Assembly (NCBI GenBank): GCA_029260015.1 | Contig: JAJDEB010000036.1 | Location: 372,001 to 436,000 of the forward strand | Reading direction: 5' to 3' | Origin: Phycisphaerae bacterium | GTDB lineage: Bacteria; Planctomycetota; Phycisphaerae; UBA1845 | Length of the DNA stretch: 64,000 nt | Shown here: in pieces, positions 36,175 to 45,391 of the stretch | How the letters are laid out: the number at the start of each line of letters is the position of its first letter | Numbering within the stretch: position 1 is the stretch's first letter | Position numbers and translations under genes: made by a program | Notes under the pieces: generated by a model | What the model saw: only the letters and a program-made list of their open reading frames with translations | The model's database searches: none | What the model was told of the DNA's origin: nothing

Positions 36175-37191
36175 TTGAAGAAACGACATAGGGTAAATCG
36201 ATTGTCCTTCGCAGTTCTCTCGGCGATCGGACTTGGGTGCGTCGTCGGATGTGGAGACCTGATCCTGTCGATGGAAGAGGTTGCACTTATACCCGGACAA
36301 AAAACGATATTCGTAGGGCAGCTTGAGCGGGATATCCATATCGGCGTACCCAACGCACTGGAAGGGAAGACCATTTCGTTCTGGACAGACCGGGAAATGA
36401 TCGGTGTCGCGAAGACGGATGACGAGGGAAGGGCGCATTTGGTTGCCGACCTTGCCTCATCAACAATTCCAACGTCGGTGATTGCCAGAGTGTGGGTCGG
36501 CTTGCAGCGTATCGAGGTCACCCGCCCCGTCCATCGCTGGCAACCGAACAGGGTCATCATCGCCGTTGACATCGATCACACAATCGCCGAAACCGATTAC
36601 GAAGGTGTCCTGATCGACGACGTGGATCACAAATCAAAACCAATTCCAGGATCGATCGAAACATTGAAGATATTGGAGAAAAACTTTCACCTGATGTATG
36701 TGACCGCCCGCCCGAATTTTCTGCTCGATGAATCCGAGAATTGGCTCGGGTTGCACGGTTACCCTTCTGCCCCGCTGGTGATGGGGGCCAATGCGAGCGC
36801 CTTGGTCAATCAAGCCGAACTCAAAGGAAACCTGCTGAACATGCGCCGCGCACAACTTCCGCACCTGTTGATCGGAATTGGCGACAAGGGTTCCGATGCT
36901 GAAGCCTATTCGGCCGCCAATATGCTCAGCATCATCCTTGCCCCGCTTGAGGAATCACCCGAAGCTGCCAACGTGCTGGTCATGCAAGATTGGTCCGACA
37001 TCAACCGCTTTTTCAATGCAAACATGACGGTGCTCAACGATGCAGAACGGCTGACGGATTTGTTAAGTCGGCAGGCCATTTCTGAGTTTGCGATTCCCAA
37101 AGAGAGCAAGCAACGAATCGTTGAACCAAGCGAAAAAGATTCGGGCGATGATGAAGATGACGCCACCAAAGATAATGCTGACGGCGATTGA
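36175..37191 (+). CDS. LNS2/HAD-type phosphatase lipoprotein
   Basis: 338 residues. There is no ATG: the best start is the TTG at 36175 with TTGGAG ending 6 nt upstream; the TTG at 36163 is itself part of that ribosome site. Lipoprotein signal LSAIGLGCVVGC. After a beta-rich region (about 45-120) comes a HAD phosphatase motif I, IAVDIDHTIAETD (about 128), typical of LNS2/lipin-like and App1-like enzymes, then MYVTARPNFLLDESENWL (motif II region) and LIGIGDKGSDAEAY (motif III/IV). The tail is highly acidic. Family members dephosphorylate phosphatidate or related substrates; an exported version may act on envelope lipids. Stop abuts the stop of the convergent methyltransferase gene. Confidence 0.75.
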   Translation: MKKRHRVNRLSFAVLSAIGLGCVVGCGDLILSMEEVALIPGQKTIFVGQLERDIHIGVPNALEGKTISFWTDREMIGVAKTDDEGRAHLVADLASSTIPTSVIARVWVGLQRIEVTRPVHRWQPNRVIIAVDIDHTIAETDYEGVLIDDVDHKSKPIPGSIETLKILEKNFHLMYVTARPNFLLDESENWLGLHGYPSAPLVMGANASALVNQAELKGNLLNMRRAQLPHLLIGIGDKGSDAEAYSAANMLSIILAPLEESPEAANVLVMQDWSDINRFFNANMTVLNDAERLTDLLSRQAISEFAIPKESKQRIVEPSEKDSGDDEDDATKDNADGD

Positions 37192-37962
37192 TCAAATTGG
37201 CTTGACGGACCGGGTCGCGATGTAGGTGTGCATGAACTGACTCAGCGGGTTTTTAGGATCGCTGTCTTCAAACATCGCAGTCAGGCAAAACCCGGCAGCC
37301 AATTGGCCACCGATTTGATCATCAAGGGTGTGCCCGAACCAGAGCGGTTCTGACTTATCGATAAATGCCTGCCGTTCCTCCGCCGATAAATCGGTCAATT
37401 CCGAATAGGGTAGTTTGTTCTTGAGAACCAACTTTCCTTCTTCCATGAGCGGTGAATCGAAAATGAATACTGCGGGATTGGTGAATCCTACAAGCAGCAA
37501 TCCACCGGGCCGAAGCACGCGGTAGCACTCGCGCCAAACCGGGATGACATTTTCGGCGAAGCAATTTGAGCAGGGATGGAACACAAGATCGAAACTCGCA
37601 TCGGCAAACGCGCTCAGGTCGGCCATATCGCCTTGCACGGTCTTAATTGCGAGTCCATCGCGATCGGCCACCACCTGATCTTGTTCGAGCTGTTTAGCCG
37701 AATTATCAAAAACGGTCACGCAGGCACCGGCGGCGGCTAAGATGGGGCCCTGTTGTCCTCCGCCAGATGCCAAGCCCAAAGTGTCGCAATCAGCCAGTTT
37801 GGGAAACCAATCTCGGGGAACCGGGATGGTCGGCGTCAGCAGTACGTCCCAATCACCTCGTCGAGCGCGGGCGACTGTTTCGGAATCAACCGGGACAGTC
37901 CACTCATTGTTTTGTTCAACCTGAGCGTCCCATGCCGTACTGTTGTAGCTGCGAATGTCCAT
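37192..37962 (-). CDS. Class I SAM-dependent methyltransferase
   Basis: 256 residues. Motif [21 protein letters not shown] (SAM loop), [35 protein letters not shown] and [16 protein letters not shown] make a complete Methyltransf_11/25 core. The N-terminal 60 residues ([21 protein letters not shown]) resemble the SAM methyltransferases often annotated as small-molecule type. Substrate unknown. Its stop codon lies directly against the stop of the convergent gene at 37191. Confidence 0.87.
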   Translation of the reverse strand: MDIRSYNSTAWDAQVEQNNEWTVPVDSETVARARRGDWDVLLTPTIPVPRDWFPKLADCDTLGLASGGGQQGPILAAAGACVTVFDNSAKQLEQDQVVADRDGLAIKTVQGDMADLSAFADASFDLVFHPCSNCFAENVIPVWRECYRVLRPGGLLLVGFTNPAVFIFDSPLMEEGKLVLKNKLPYSELTDLSAEERQAFIDKSEPLWFGHTLDDQIGGQLAAGFCLTAMFEDSDPKNPLSQFMHTYIATRSVKPI

Positions 37963-38021
37963 GCGCGACAGGATAGCAGATTATTTTCGTCGTGTTGATC
38001 AAGCGGGTGTGGCGGACACCA

Positions 38022-38777
38022 TTATTTTCCGTGTCGCCGCTTACATCTGGCAATTGAGAGGTGATTGATCACGCGTGGCTCCTCGATGCGAGAGACTTCG
38101 TAGAACAGCAGCTTGCCCATCGCCTTCTCGTACCGATGCAAACCTTCATTCATCGGGCTTAGTTCACCCTTCATCGACGCCGGATCGACGAAAACCAATA
38201 CCGGCTCGTCATCTACTCGGACGAAGAGGGCGACGGTTTGGTTCGACTGAATAGCGGTATATCCCAGACCGGATAGTTTCACGTTTGAAGGAAGGTCGTC
38301 GAGGACAATCCGAATGCCATATAGCATCCTAAACGTTTCATCGAATTGTTCACCGGAACAGATCCAACCCGGTTCGAATCCATTCGTCATGGCGTCATCA
38401 AAGTACGCCTGCATCGTCGTCTGTACCTGCGCATAGCCTGAAGGCAAATTAGTGTTTGGCCTCTTGTTAAACTCATTTGAGTATTGTCGATAAAGCACAA
38501 ACATCGAGACCACAAAAAACAGCACAGCAGCTACGCGCATTAGTTTTCGAGACCAACTCAGCGATTGTTTGAATGGATCGAGTTTTGCAACGTTCGCAGC
38601 ACCAAACGCGTTTTCCAATGACGCATCGATTTGATTCTGAAGCTCGAATTCTGCACGAAGTAACGGGTCTGCGGCCATCGCCTCTTCAAATTCTGCGCGC
38701 TCCTCGGGCGAAAGCGCGTTGTCAATGTACAACGCAAGCAGATGTTCGACCGTTTTTTTGTCGGGTCCATCCGTCAT
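38022..38777 (-). CDS. Probable membrane anti-sigma factor
   Basis: 251 residues from the ATG at 38777, which overlaps the sigma-factor stop (ATGA). N-terminal segment TVEHLLALYIDNALSPEERAEFEEAMAADP is the usual anti-sigma/zf-HC2-like start, though without the His-Cys-Cys zinc site. One membrane segment (about 78-96, VAAVLFFVVSMFVLYR) and a C-terminal periplasmic domain of about 150 residues follow. Coupled translation with the ECF sigma gene supports its role as the sigma's regulator. Confidence 0.8.
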   Translation of the reverse strand: MTDGPDKKTVEHLLALYIDNALSPEERAEFEEAMAADPLLRAEFELQNQIDASLENAFGAANVAKLDPFKQSLSWSRKLMRVAAVLFFVVSMFVLYRQYSNEFNKRPNTNLPSGYAQVQTTMQAYFDDAMTNGFEPGWICSGEQFDETFRMLYGIRIVLDDLPSNVKLSGLGYTAIQSNQTVALFVRVDDEPVLVFVDPASMKGELSPMNEGLHRYEKAMGKLLFYEVSRIEEPRVINHLSIARCKRRHGK

Positions 38778-39382
38778 GCTATTCCCCCATCTGAACTGCA
38801 ACGCGGATGACCGAGCCGATCACGCAGTGCTTTGCGAGCGCGATAGACATGGCTCATCGCCGTTCCTGGCGCAATATCCAACAGTTCAGAAATCTTGTCA
38901 TAACTCAGCCCGGTGACTGTGCGCAGCAGCAAGCAACTGCGCGCAGCGCTCGACAAATCATCCAATGCGGCGACAACTCGATCGTCGAATTCCTGCTGAT
39001 TTGGCAAGATGCGTCCCACTTTGTTGATCGGACTTTTCTTGCTTGTGGCATCCTGCGACGGAGTTGAATCGAGCTGTTCTGGATTCACCAGCGTCTGCCG
39101 GGATTTCTTGCGTCGAGAATTGAGGGCTACATTTCGCACAATTGCAGCCGTCCAGGCTGAGAAACTGGTCGTCGGTTCAAACTGCTTCGATTTCCTCCAT
39201 GCAATCGCAAGCGTTTCCTGAACAATGTCTTCAGCCATGTGCCGATCATTGGTCATTCCCATCGCGATGAGCCACAGCGTATGGCGCGCAGCCTCTGCGC
39301 GCTCGCCAAACTCATTGGGCGAAAGATGGTTGCCTGGCCCCGGCTCTTCCAGCCTTGTCACGTTTTCGTCGGGAATGCCCAA
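38774..39382 (-). CDS. ECF-type RNA polymerase sigma factor
   Basis: 202 residues. Sigma-70 region 2 is seen at about 30-90 (AARHTLWLIAMGMTNDRHMAEDIVQETLAIAW, FSAWTAAIVRNVALNSRR) and region 4 at about 135-190 (LDDLSSAARSCLLLRTVTGL, SYDKISELLDIAPGTAMSHVYRARKALRDRL). A linker of about 40 residues separates them. The start is uncertain: the frame opens with TTG at 39382. It partners the anti-sigma gene with which it overlaps by 4 bp, and is divergent from recQ. Confidence 0.87.
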   Translation of the reverse strand: MGIPDENVTRLEEPGPGNHLSPNEFGERAEAARHTLWLIAMGMTNDRHMAEDIVQETLAIAWRKSKQFEPTTSFSAWTAAIVRNVALNSRRKKSRQTLVNPEQLDSTPSQDATSKKSPINKVGRILPNQQEFDDRVVAALDDLSSAARSCLLLRTVTGLSYDKISELLDIAPGTAMSHVYRARKALRDRLGHPRCSSDGGIA

Positions 39383-39555
39383 TCCCTCGCTTATGCGTTT
39401 CCATTTGACCTATGTTCCAATGGCACACGAATATTGCACGGGTTTTCCTGCGGCAGGGCAACCGACAAGATCAATTATGTCGGAAACTCGACGCGCCGAT
39501 CCAGTCGCATTACCCTGTTTTCAGCAATTACTGGGTATCTAACGTCACACGAACC

Positions 39556-41691
39556 ATGCAACCATCTGACGCACTACATTCCGATAATATCGCCGACGAC
39601 ATCCACCGGATCGTCAAGCAACACTGGGGATATGACTCGCTTCGGCCCCTGCAACATGAGGCCATGACCGCCTCGCGCGACGGTGGTGATTCGTTGGTCG
39701 TACTGCCCACTGGCGGCGGCAAGTCGCTCTGCTATCAAGCGCCTGCCCTGCTTCATGACAAGCCCACCGTGGTCGTTTCGCCACTCATCGCACTCATGAA
39801 GGATCAGGTCGATGCACTACTCGAACGCGGGATCGGCGCCGCGTTTCTCAACAGCAGTCTTACTCCGGATGATCGTCAGCGGGTATCCGATGGCATTCGA
39901 GCCGGTGAGTACAAGTTGATATTCGTCGCCCCGGAACGCTTCGCCTCGGGGCAATTCTGGCAACTTCTTCAATCCACCGGCGTCGGCGCTTTCGCCATCG
40001 ACGAAGCCCATTGCATAAGCCACTGGGGACACGATTTTCGCGGCGACTATCGGCGGCTGGATCAACTCAGCGTGCGATTCCCCAATGCCTCGATCCACGC
40101 ATTCACCGCGACAGCCACACCGCGCGTTCGCGAAGACATCATCCAACAGTTGCACCTTCGCGAACCGAAAGTTCTGGTCGGCGACTTCTTTCGCCCCAAC
40201 CTCAACTATCGCGTCATACGCAGACAAGCCGGGTTCGACCAAATCGTAGAGCTCGTCAAGGAGCGCGAAGGGCAAGGCGGAATCGTCTACTGCATTCGTC
40301 GGCGTGATGTCGATGCGATCTCGCAGCACCTCATTTCATGCGGCATCAGAGCAGCTGGCTACCATGCGGGATTGTCCGACACCCAACGCACCCGCGTGCA
40401 GGATCGATTCAGCGCGATGAAAGTCGATGTCATCGTCGCCACCGTCGCGTTCGGCATGGGGATCGATCGATCCGACATTCGATTCGTCATCCATGCAGCA
40501 ATGCCCAAGTCGATCGAACATTACCAGCAGGAGACTGGCCGCGCAGGACGAGATGGCCAACCCGCCGAATGCGTCTTGCTTTACGGTGGTGGCGACTTGA
40601 TGACCTGGAAACGGATCATCGAAATGGGCGGCGAGACCGATATGGATTCGGCGATGCAGTTGCTCAATACCATGGCGCGGTTCTGCACGGGTATTCGCTG
40701 CCGGCATGAATCGCTCGTCACTTACTTCGGTCAACCGTGGACCAACGACAGTTGCGAAGCGTGCGACATGTGTCTCGACGGTTTGGAATTTCATCCGGAG
40801 TCGACCACGATCGCCCAGAAGATCATGTCTGGAGTCGTCAAGACCGGGCAGCGCTTTGGCGCGGCGTACGTTTGCGACACGTTGGTTGGCGCCCGCACAG
40901 AAAAAACGTCGCAGCGCGGCCATGAGCGTCTGAGCACTTACGGTATTCTTGAAGACGAAGACAAACGCAGCGTGATGGCTTGGATCGATCAGTTGGCCGA
41001 CCAGGAAATGCTTATTCGCGACGGCGAATATCGCGTACTCAAAGTCACTGACCTGGGTTGGCAAGTCTTGCACATGAAAGCGGACGCACGTCTCTTGCCT
41101 GCTCAGAAGGTGAAAAAGCCGAAGCGAACTCGCAAGACCAAAATCGTTGAGAAGCCCAAACCGTTAACTCATCATCAACCGATCGATGAAGAAGCGTACG
41201 AAGATGCGCGAATTAAACTGTACGAATCGCTGGGGCGCAAGCTGAGTTGCCCGGACTGCTCGTATTCACTGTTCGGGATGCGCAGGGCAGTCTGCCCCGA
41301 GTGCGGTTATCGCATCGATTTGGAATCGTTAGGGGTTTCGGCTGAAGACTTCCGGAGTGTCGCAGAGAAAGGTGCGGGAATCAATGTCGAAACTACTCCC
41401 CGATCGCAAAGCCGCAAAAAATCTACGGATCAGGCAGACTCCGTCCACTATGACGACGATTCGGATGAATTAGATGAATCGCTGTTTGAACAATTGCGCC
41501 GCTTGCGACTAACGATTGCCCACGAAATCAACAAGCCAGCGTTTGTCGTCTTCAGCGACCGAACGCTCCGAGCCATCGTCCAAGCCACCCCAAGCAACGA
41601 AGACGAGATGCTCGCCGTCAAAGGCGTCGGCCCGGCAAAGTTTGAAGCTTACGGCGATCAATTCCTGGAAGCGATCAAGAACGCAACATAA
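39556..41691 (+). CDS. recQ: RecQ-family DNA helicase with inserted zinc ribbon
   Basis: 711 residues from the ATG at 39556 (the open frame extends to 39412 without conserved residues). Helicase motifs: LPTGGGKS (50-57), FAIDEAHCISHWGHDFR, FTATATPRVREDI, ATVAFGMGIDRSD and QQETGRAGRDGQ. An RQC zinc site (CRHES...CEACDMC) and winged-helix region follow. At about 564-585 there is an extra CPDCSYSLFGMRRAVCPECG ribbon flanked by basic and Ser-rich linkers; E. coli RecQ lacks it. A C-terminal HRDC domain ends the protein (RTLRAIVQATPSNEDEMLAVKGVGPAKFEAY). It unwinds DNA in recombination and repair. Confidence 0.95.
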   Translation: MQPSDALHSDNIADDIHRIVKQHWGYDSLRPLQHEAMTASRDGGDSLVVLPTGGGKSLCYQAPALLHDKPTVVVSPLIALMKDQVDALLERGIGAAFLNSSLTPDDRQRVSDGIRAGEYKLIFVAPERFASGQFWQLLQSTGVGAFAIDEAHCISHWGHDFRGDYRRLDQLSVRFPNASIHAFTATATPRVREDIIQQLHLREPKVLVGDFFRPNLNYRVIRRQAGFDQIVELVKEREGQGGIVYCIRRRDVDAISQHLISCGIRAAGYHAGLSDTQRTRVQDRFSAMKVDVIVATVAFGMGIDRSDIRFVIHAAMPKSIEHYQQETGRAGRDGQPAECVLLYGGGDLMTWKRIIEMGGETDMDSAMQLLNTMARFCTGIRCRHESLVTYFGQPWTNDSCEACDMCLDGLEFHPESTTIAQKIMSGVVKTGQRFGAAYVCDTLVGARTEKTSQRGHERLSTYGILEDEDKRSVMAWIDQLADQEMLIRDGEYRVLKVTDLGWQVLHMKADARLLPAQKVKKPKRTRKTKIVEKPKPLTHHQPIDEEAYEDARIKLYESLGRKLSCPDCSYSLFGMRRAVCPECGYRIDLESLGVSAEDFRSVAEKGAGINVETTPRSQSRKKSTDQADSVHYDDDSDELDESLFEQLRRLRLTIAHEINKPAFVVFSDRTLRAIVQATPSNEDEMLAVKGVGPAKFEAYGDQFLEAIKNAT

Positions 41692-41700
41692 AGCGTGCGC

Positions 41701-41769
41701 CACTGCTCTGTGAGCAGTGTTGAGTGGTCAACGTTGCTTCGAATTGCACTGCTCATAGAGCAGTGGCAC
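41701..41769. repeat. Two copies of the CACTGCTC-GAGCAGTG palindrome downstream of recQ
   Basis: Inverted perfect palindromes CACTGCTC-TGT-GAGCAGTG (41701-41719) and CACTGCTC-ATA-GAGCAGTG with GGCAC (41747-41769). They lie between convergent recQ and a lipoprotein gene and could end transcription in both directions, although there is no T run. Confidence 0.85.
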
Positions 41770-41792
41770 GACATAATCCAATAGAGCGCCCC

Positions 41793-42413
41793 TTAAATCG
41801 GATTTTCCTTAGTCGATGCGCCAACACCAAGAAACTCGACCTTGATGCATTTTTCATTTTCGTTAAATCGCAGCACGCAATATTGCGGTCGCCCCAACTC
41901 TACGATGAGACGCCCGTCGTACGTTTGACTCAACAGACCGGTCGAGTCGCTGCGAGCCGTAAGCAGGGGCTTGCCCATATTAAGTTTCTGCTCGCACTCA
42001 ACCGGCGATTTCCCATCGACGGAGGATGCGATGATCAGAGCGCGGGGAACGTCAGTCTTAGGATCGCTGGTGACTTCGGCACGGGTGATTGCCACGATCT
42101 TGCTATCCGCAACCTCCACAACGTAGCGGTCCTTCCCGAAAAAATTAAGATTCGTGACTGGGTAAATGTGCCATGCCCGCGAACCGTTCACTTCGCGATT
42201 CACGTCGATCCGCTCGCCGAAACGCTCGTCTGCCGCTGAGATGTCTTCACCTAAGAGCACTTCGGCGTGATCTTTGACATCGGCGTCATCTACAACGCGA
42301 CCGACCAATGAAATCCCGACACTCGCCGCGGTAAAGCAGCCAGTCTGAACAAGGCAAGCCGCAGCAAACAGCGTCAGCACGATTCTCTGAACCAATGAGT
42401 TCATTGTAAACAT
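41793..42413 (-). CDS. Small lipoprotein of unknown function
   Basis: 206 residues from the ATG at 42413 (the ATG at 42404 is an equal alternative); AGGGA lies upstream. Signal and lipobox IVLTLFAAACLVQTGC. After GISLVGRVVDDADVKDHAEVLLGE the chain is soluble and mixed alpha/beta, with no recognised domain. Divergent from the SUI1 gene, with which the longer open frame would overlap; this argues for the shorter start. Confidence 0.7.
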   Translation of the reverse strand: MFTMNSLVQRIVLTLFAAACLVQTGCFTAASVGISLVGRVVDDADVKDHAEVLLGEDISAADERFGERIDVNREVNGSRAWHIYPVTNLNFFGKDRYVVEVADSKIVAITRAEVTSDPKTDVPRALIIASSVDGKSPVECEQKLNMGKPLLTARSDSTGLLSQTYDGRLIVELGRPQYCVLRFNENEKCIKVEFLGVGASTKENPI

Positions 42414-42486
42414 TTGAGCGATTTTCCCTATAAACCAGTGAGCCGAATTCGCGACATGCACGCGATGTGTTGCAGCCAGAATAGCG

Positions 42487-42492
42487 TATAAT
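42487..42492 (+). promoter_or_regulatory. Candidate -10 box, suggests leaderless SUI1 transcript
   Basis: A perfect TATAAT ends 7 bp before the ATG at 42500 and includes the other in-frame ATG (42491). If it is the -10 box, transcription would begin at or next to the 42500 ATG. No strong -35 is visible. Confidence 0.4.
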
Positions 42493-42499
42493 GCCTTCC

Positions 42500-42856
42500 A
42501 TGTCTGGTCTATTCGACGGAACATCTTTGGAACGACCGGTGACGTGTGACATTTGCGACGCGCCGATCGATGCCTGCGCTTGCCCGCGCGACGCTTGTGG
42601 CGATGTGCTTTCGCCCAAGGATCAAACCGTGCGCATCCGTCGCGAAAAGCGCAAAAAGGGCAAAACTGTGACGGTGATCACCGGCCTCGATCCCATTGCA
42701 TCTGATCTCACGGGAATACTCAAGAAACTCAAAGGAGCATGCGCTGCTGGCGGTACGGTTACTGACGGCAATATCGAAATCCAGGGCGACCACCGCGAAA
42801 CAGTTAAAACGATTCTCGACGGCTTGGGCTTTCGAGCGAAACTCGCGGGCGGATAG
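42500..42856 (+). CDS. eIF1/SUI1-family protein (YciH-like)
   Basis: 118 residues. The SUI1 domain (about 45-118) shows VRIRREKRKKGKTVTVITGL, IASDLTGILKKLKGACAAGG and the C-terminal EIQGDHRETVKTILDGLGF, all standard. An N-terminal CDICDAPIDACACP Cys cluster (about 16-29) may bind zinc. Bacterial homologues (YciH) influence fidelity of translation initiation. The ATG at 42500 is preferred because the ATG at 42491 lies inside a TATAAT box. Confidence 0.9.
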   Translation: MSGLFDGTSLERPVTCDICDAPIDACACPRDACGDVLSPKDQTVRIRREKRKKGKTVTVITGLDPIASDLTGILKKLKGACAAGGTVTDGNIEIQGDHRETVKTILDGLGFRAKLAGG

Positions 42857-43157
42857 TGGCGAAATACATCGCCGCAATGAACGCCAACCGCGTCCTGCGC
42901 TTCTTCTCAATGCTGTCTTTGTCAAACCCTCACCCCGCTGGCAATCGGCCCATGAGCCTTATTGAAACGCTTGTGCTGAATTCCATCATCCCGAGGCGTC
43001 ATCGTCATGGTTTACGCTGTCGGTCGACGCATTAAATCCGATAAACTCGTCAGACGAATATTCATTTGCGTCTATCAGCCCATGTGTGCAGACTTAATGA
43101 TAGACCGCTGCACTCGGACCGAATCTGCTAATATGTCATGACCATCTTGGTTTGATC
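42857..43157. other. Intergenic region before the polyferredoxin gene
   Basis: 301 bp with no supported gene, RNA or repeat. Confidence 0.5.
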
Positions 43158-45308
43158 ATGGGATCACGCAAGAAGAAAACGTCAATTTCACTTCCTGTTC
43201 AATCCCCACCAAAGGGGATCGGCTGCAAGTCTGCAGACGGTTCATCGAACGTCCGTCAATCTCGTTCGAGCAAGTGGCGGGCGATGTGCCTCCTTGCGAT
43301 TCACATCGTGTTCGCCTTGCACCTTGCCCATTGGTATGTGACCGGTTCAACGCTCACCCCAGTCGAACCGAGCGAAGCCATGCAGACACTTGGCAGCCAA
43401 AGCCTGGTCAATGCTGGATTCATTTTCTTTGCGGTGACCATTCTGGCGACACTGGTGTTTGGACGGTTCTTCTGCGGCTGGGGATGCCACATTGTGGCAC
43501 TTCAGGATATGTGTACGTGGTTCCTGAAACGAATCGGCATTCAACCCAAGCCCTTCCGATCACGCTTGCTGGTATTTGTCCCGTTGTTGGCGGCGATCTT
43601 CATGTTCGTTCTGCCAACCATCGTTCGCATGTCGATTGGTGGCACCAAAGATCCTTACACAATGCATGTCACCACGGAGGACTTCTGGGAGCGATTTCCC
43701 GATTGGCCGGTTGCGACGCTGACGTTTGTCGTGTGCGGCTTTCTAATCGTCTATGTCCTCGGCAACAAGGGATTCTGCACGTATGGCTGCCCATATGGCG
43801 GGATTTTTGGGTTTGTCGATGCGGCTGCCCCCGGAAAAATCCGCGTGACGGATGCTTGCGAGGGCTGCGCACATTGCACAGCCCGCTGCACTTCAAACGT
43901 GCAAGTCCATGATGAAGTGCGCCGATTCGGCATGGTCGTGGATCCGGGTTGCATGAAGTGTCTCGATTGCGTCAGCGTCTGCCCGAAAGATGCCCTCTAC
44001 TTTGGATTCGGAAAACCGACGATTTTGAGCAAGAGCGAATCCCCAGAAAAGAAAACTGAGAAGAAAAACGTTCGCTTTGATTATTCCTGGAAAGAAGAAG
44101 GCATCATGGCCGCCATATTTACGGTGGCGATTGTCATTTTCTGGCGTCTGTACGACAGCGTTCCGACGCTCTTGGCACTTGGACTTGCAGCGATCAGCAC
44201 CTACTTGCTATTCACCGCACTGCGCATGGGCGGCCAAACCACGCTTCGATTTGGCCAACATTACATTCGACGCGGTGGCAAGACGACCCGATTTGGCGTG
44301 TTCGTTATTGTTGCAGCGGTCGGCTGCGCGCTCGTCCTAGCTCAGTCTGCGACGGCAAAGACCCTCGCATTTGTCGGCACGCAGCGCGTGAATCAACCGC
44401 ATCGAAACGCAGCGTCCAATCTCCAAACCCATCGAAGAAATGAAATTGAATCGGGTATTCGCCTGCTGGAACTGAGCAATCAAATCGGCTTGGTACCCAT
44501 GGCCCGACATGAGTGGACCATGGCCCAGGCTTATAAGGCTCTCGGTCAACCTGATGCCACCGACGCCTGCTATCGGAGGGCGGTAGAGATTTCGCCAAAG
44601 TTGCTTGCAGCGCGATTCGAGATCGCGCGCTATGCGATTCAATCCGACAACTTGATCGACGGCGAAGAGCAACTTCGGAAGATTGTCGATCGCGACCCAG
44701 AATACCCGTCAGCCGCCAAAATGCTCGGGGCGCTTCTCGTGCGACAAAACAGAAGTGCCGAATCGGTTACGATCATGCAGGAACTATTCGATCGGCGACC
44801 CGGGAGCTGCGAAATCGGCATCGCCCTGGCCACCGCGTATCACCTGACCGGCGATGCTCAGCGAGGTACGAATCTTGCTCAATTCCTGGTCGATCGTCAT
44901 CCAGACAACGCCGAAGCCCACGTCTTTCTAGCCACCGCAAAAGTCAATAGCGGCAACGAAGCGGAAGCACAACGACTGCTCAAGCGGGCGATTGAACTCG
45001 ACGGCACAATGGGTCGCGCGCATTTCCTGCTCGCCTCGCTGGAACTTCGCGACGGCATTACCAAGCAGGGAATCGACCACCTTGATGCGGCGCTGAACCT
45101 CGAACCGTTCAACGCGACATACACAAAGTTTTGGGCACGATTGGTCCAGCAAACCGAAGACATCAATAAGGCGATTGTCAAATGGGAAAACAAACCGGGG
45201 AATGACCGTGTCACCAGATTCAGGCTCATGCATCTTTATGAGGTCGCGGGAAGATTGGACCAAGCCAATTCGATCGCGAAAGAATTGAATCTACCGAACG
45301 CCGGGTAG
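43158..45308 (+). CDS. Membrane polyferredoxin fused to TPR domain
   Basis: 716 residues from the ATG at 43158 (a TTG two codons earlier also opens the frame). N-terminal half is NapH/NosR/MauN-like: membrane helices at about 46-62 and 85-105, FFCGWGCH (about 104), further helices, CTYGCPYGG (about 207), and two 4Fe-4S clusters CEGCAHCTARC (about 233) and CMKCLDCVSVCP (about 265). Two more helices (about 315-350 and 380-400) lead to about 280 residues of TPRs (WTMAQAYKALGQPDATDACYRRAVEIS, AEAQRLLKRAIELDG). It probably moves electrons across or along the membrane to a partner that docks on the TPRs. I know the two halves as separate families; the fusion is uncommon. Partner genes are not adjacent. 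Confidence 0.85.
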   Translation: MGSRKKKTSISLPVQSPPKGIGCKSADGSSNVRQSRSSKWRAMCLLAIHIVFALHLAHWYVTGSTLTPVEPSEAMQTLGSQSLVNAGFIFFAVTILATLVFGRFFCGWGCHIVALQDMCTWFLKRIGIQPKPFRSRLLVFVPLLAAIFMFVLPTIVRMSIGGTKDPYTMHVTTEDFWERFPDWPVATLTFVVCGFLIVYVLGNKGFCTYGCPYGGIFGFVDAAAPGKIRVTDACEGCAHCTARCTSNVQVHDEVRRFGMVVDPGCMKCLDCVSVCPKDALYFGFGKPTILSKSESPEKKTEKKNVRFDYSWKEEGIMAAIFTVAIVIFWRLYDSVPTLLALGLAAISTYLLFTALRMGGQTTLRFGQHYIRRGGKTTRFGVFVIVAAVGCALVLAQSATAKTLAFVGTQRVNQPHRNAASNLQTHRRNEIESGIRLLELSNQIGLVPMARHEWTMAQAYKALGQPDATDACYRRAVEISPKLLAARFEIARYAIQSDNLIDGEEQLRKIVDRDPEYPSAAKMLGALLVRQNRSAESVTIMQELFDRRPGSCEIGIALATAYHLTGDAQRGTNLAQFLVDRHPDNAEAHVFLATAKVNSGNEAEAQRLLKRAIELDGTMGRAHFLLASLELRDGITKQGIDHLDAALNLEPFNATYTKFWARLVQQTEDINKAIVKWENKPGNDRVTRFRLMHLYEVAGRLDQANSIAKELNLPNAG

Positions 45309-45322
45309 CAGCCAGATGCGTT

Positions 45323-45390
45323 GGTCGGGTCATCGACCCGACACGTTCTTGAATGGAGAACTTGATTGTCGGGTCGATGACCCGACCTAC
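45323..45390. repeat. REP pair (GTAGGTCGGGTC family)
   Basis: Inverted copies at 45323-45343 (GGTCGGGTC-AT-CGACCCGAC) and 45368-45390 (GTAGGTCGGGTC-AT-CGACCCGAC on the minus strand). The second ends one base beyond the stop of the gene at 45392. Confidence 0.9.
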
Positions 45391-45391
45391 A

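Noticed and set aside
39817..40329. 170-codon minus-strand open frame inside recQ
   Set aside because: Antisense to conserved helicase motifs and without recognisable content.
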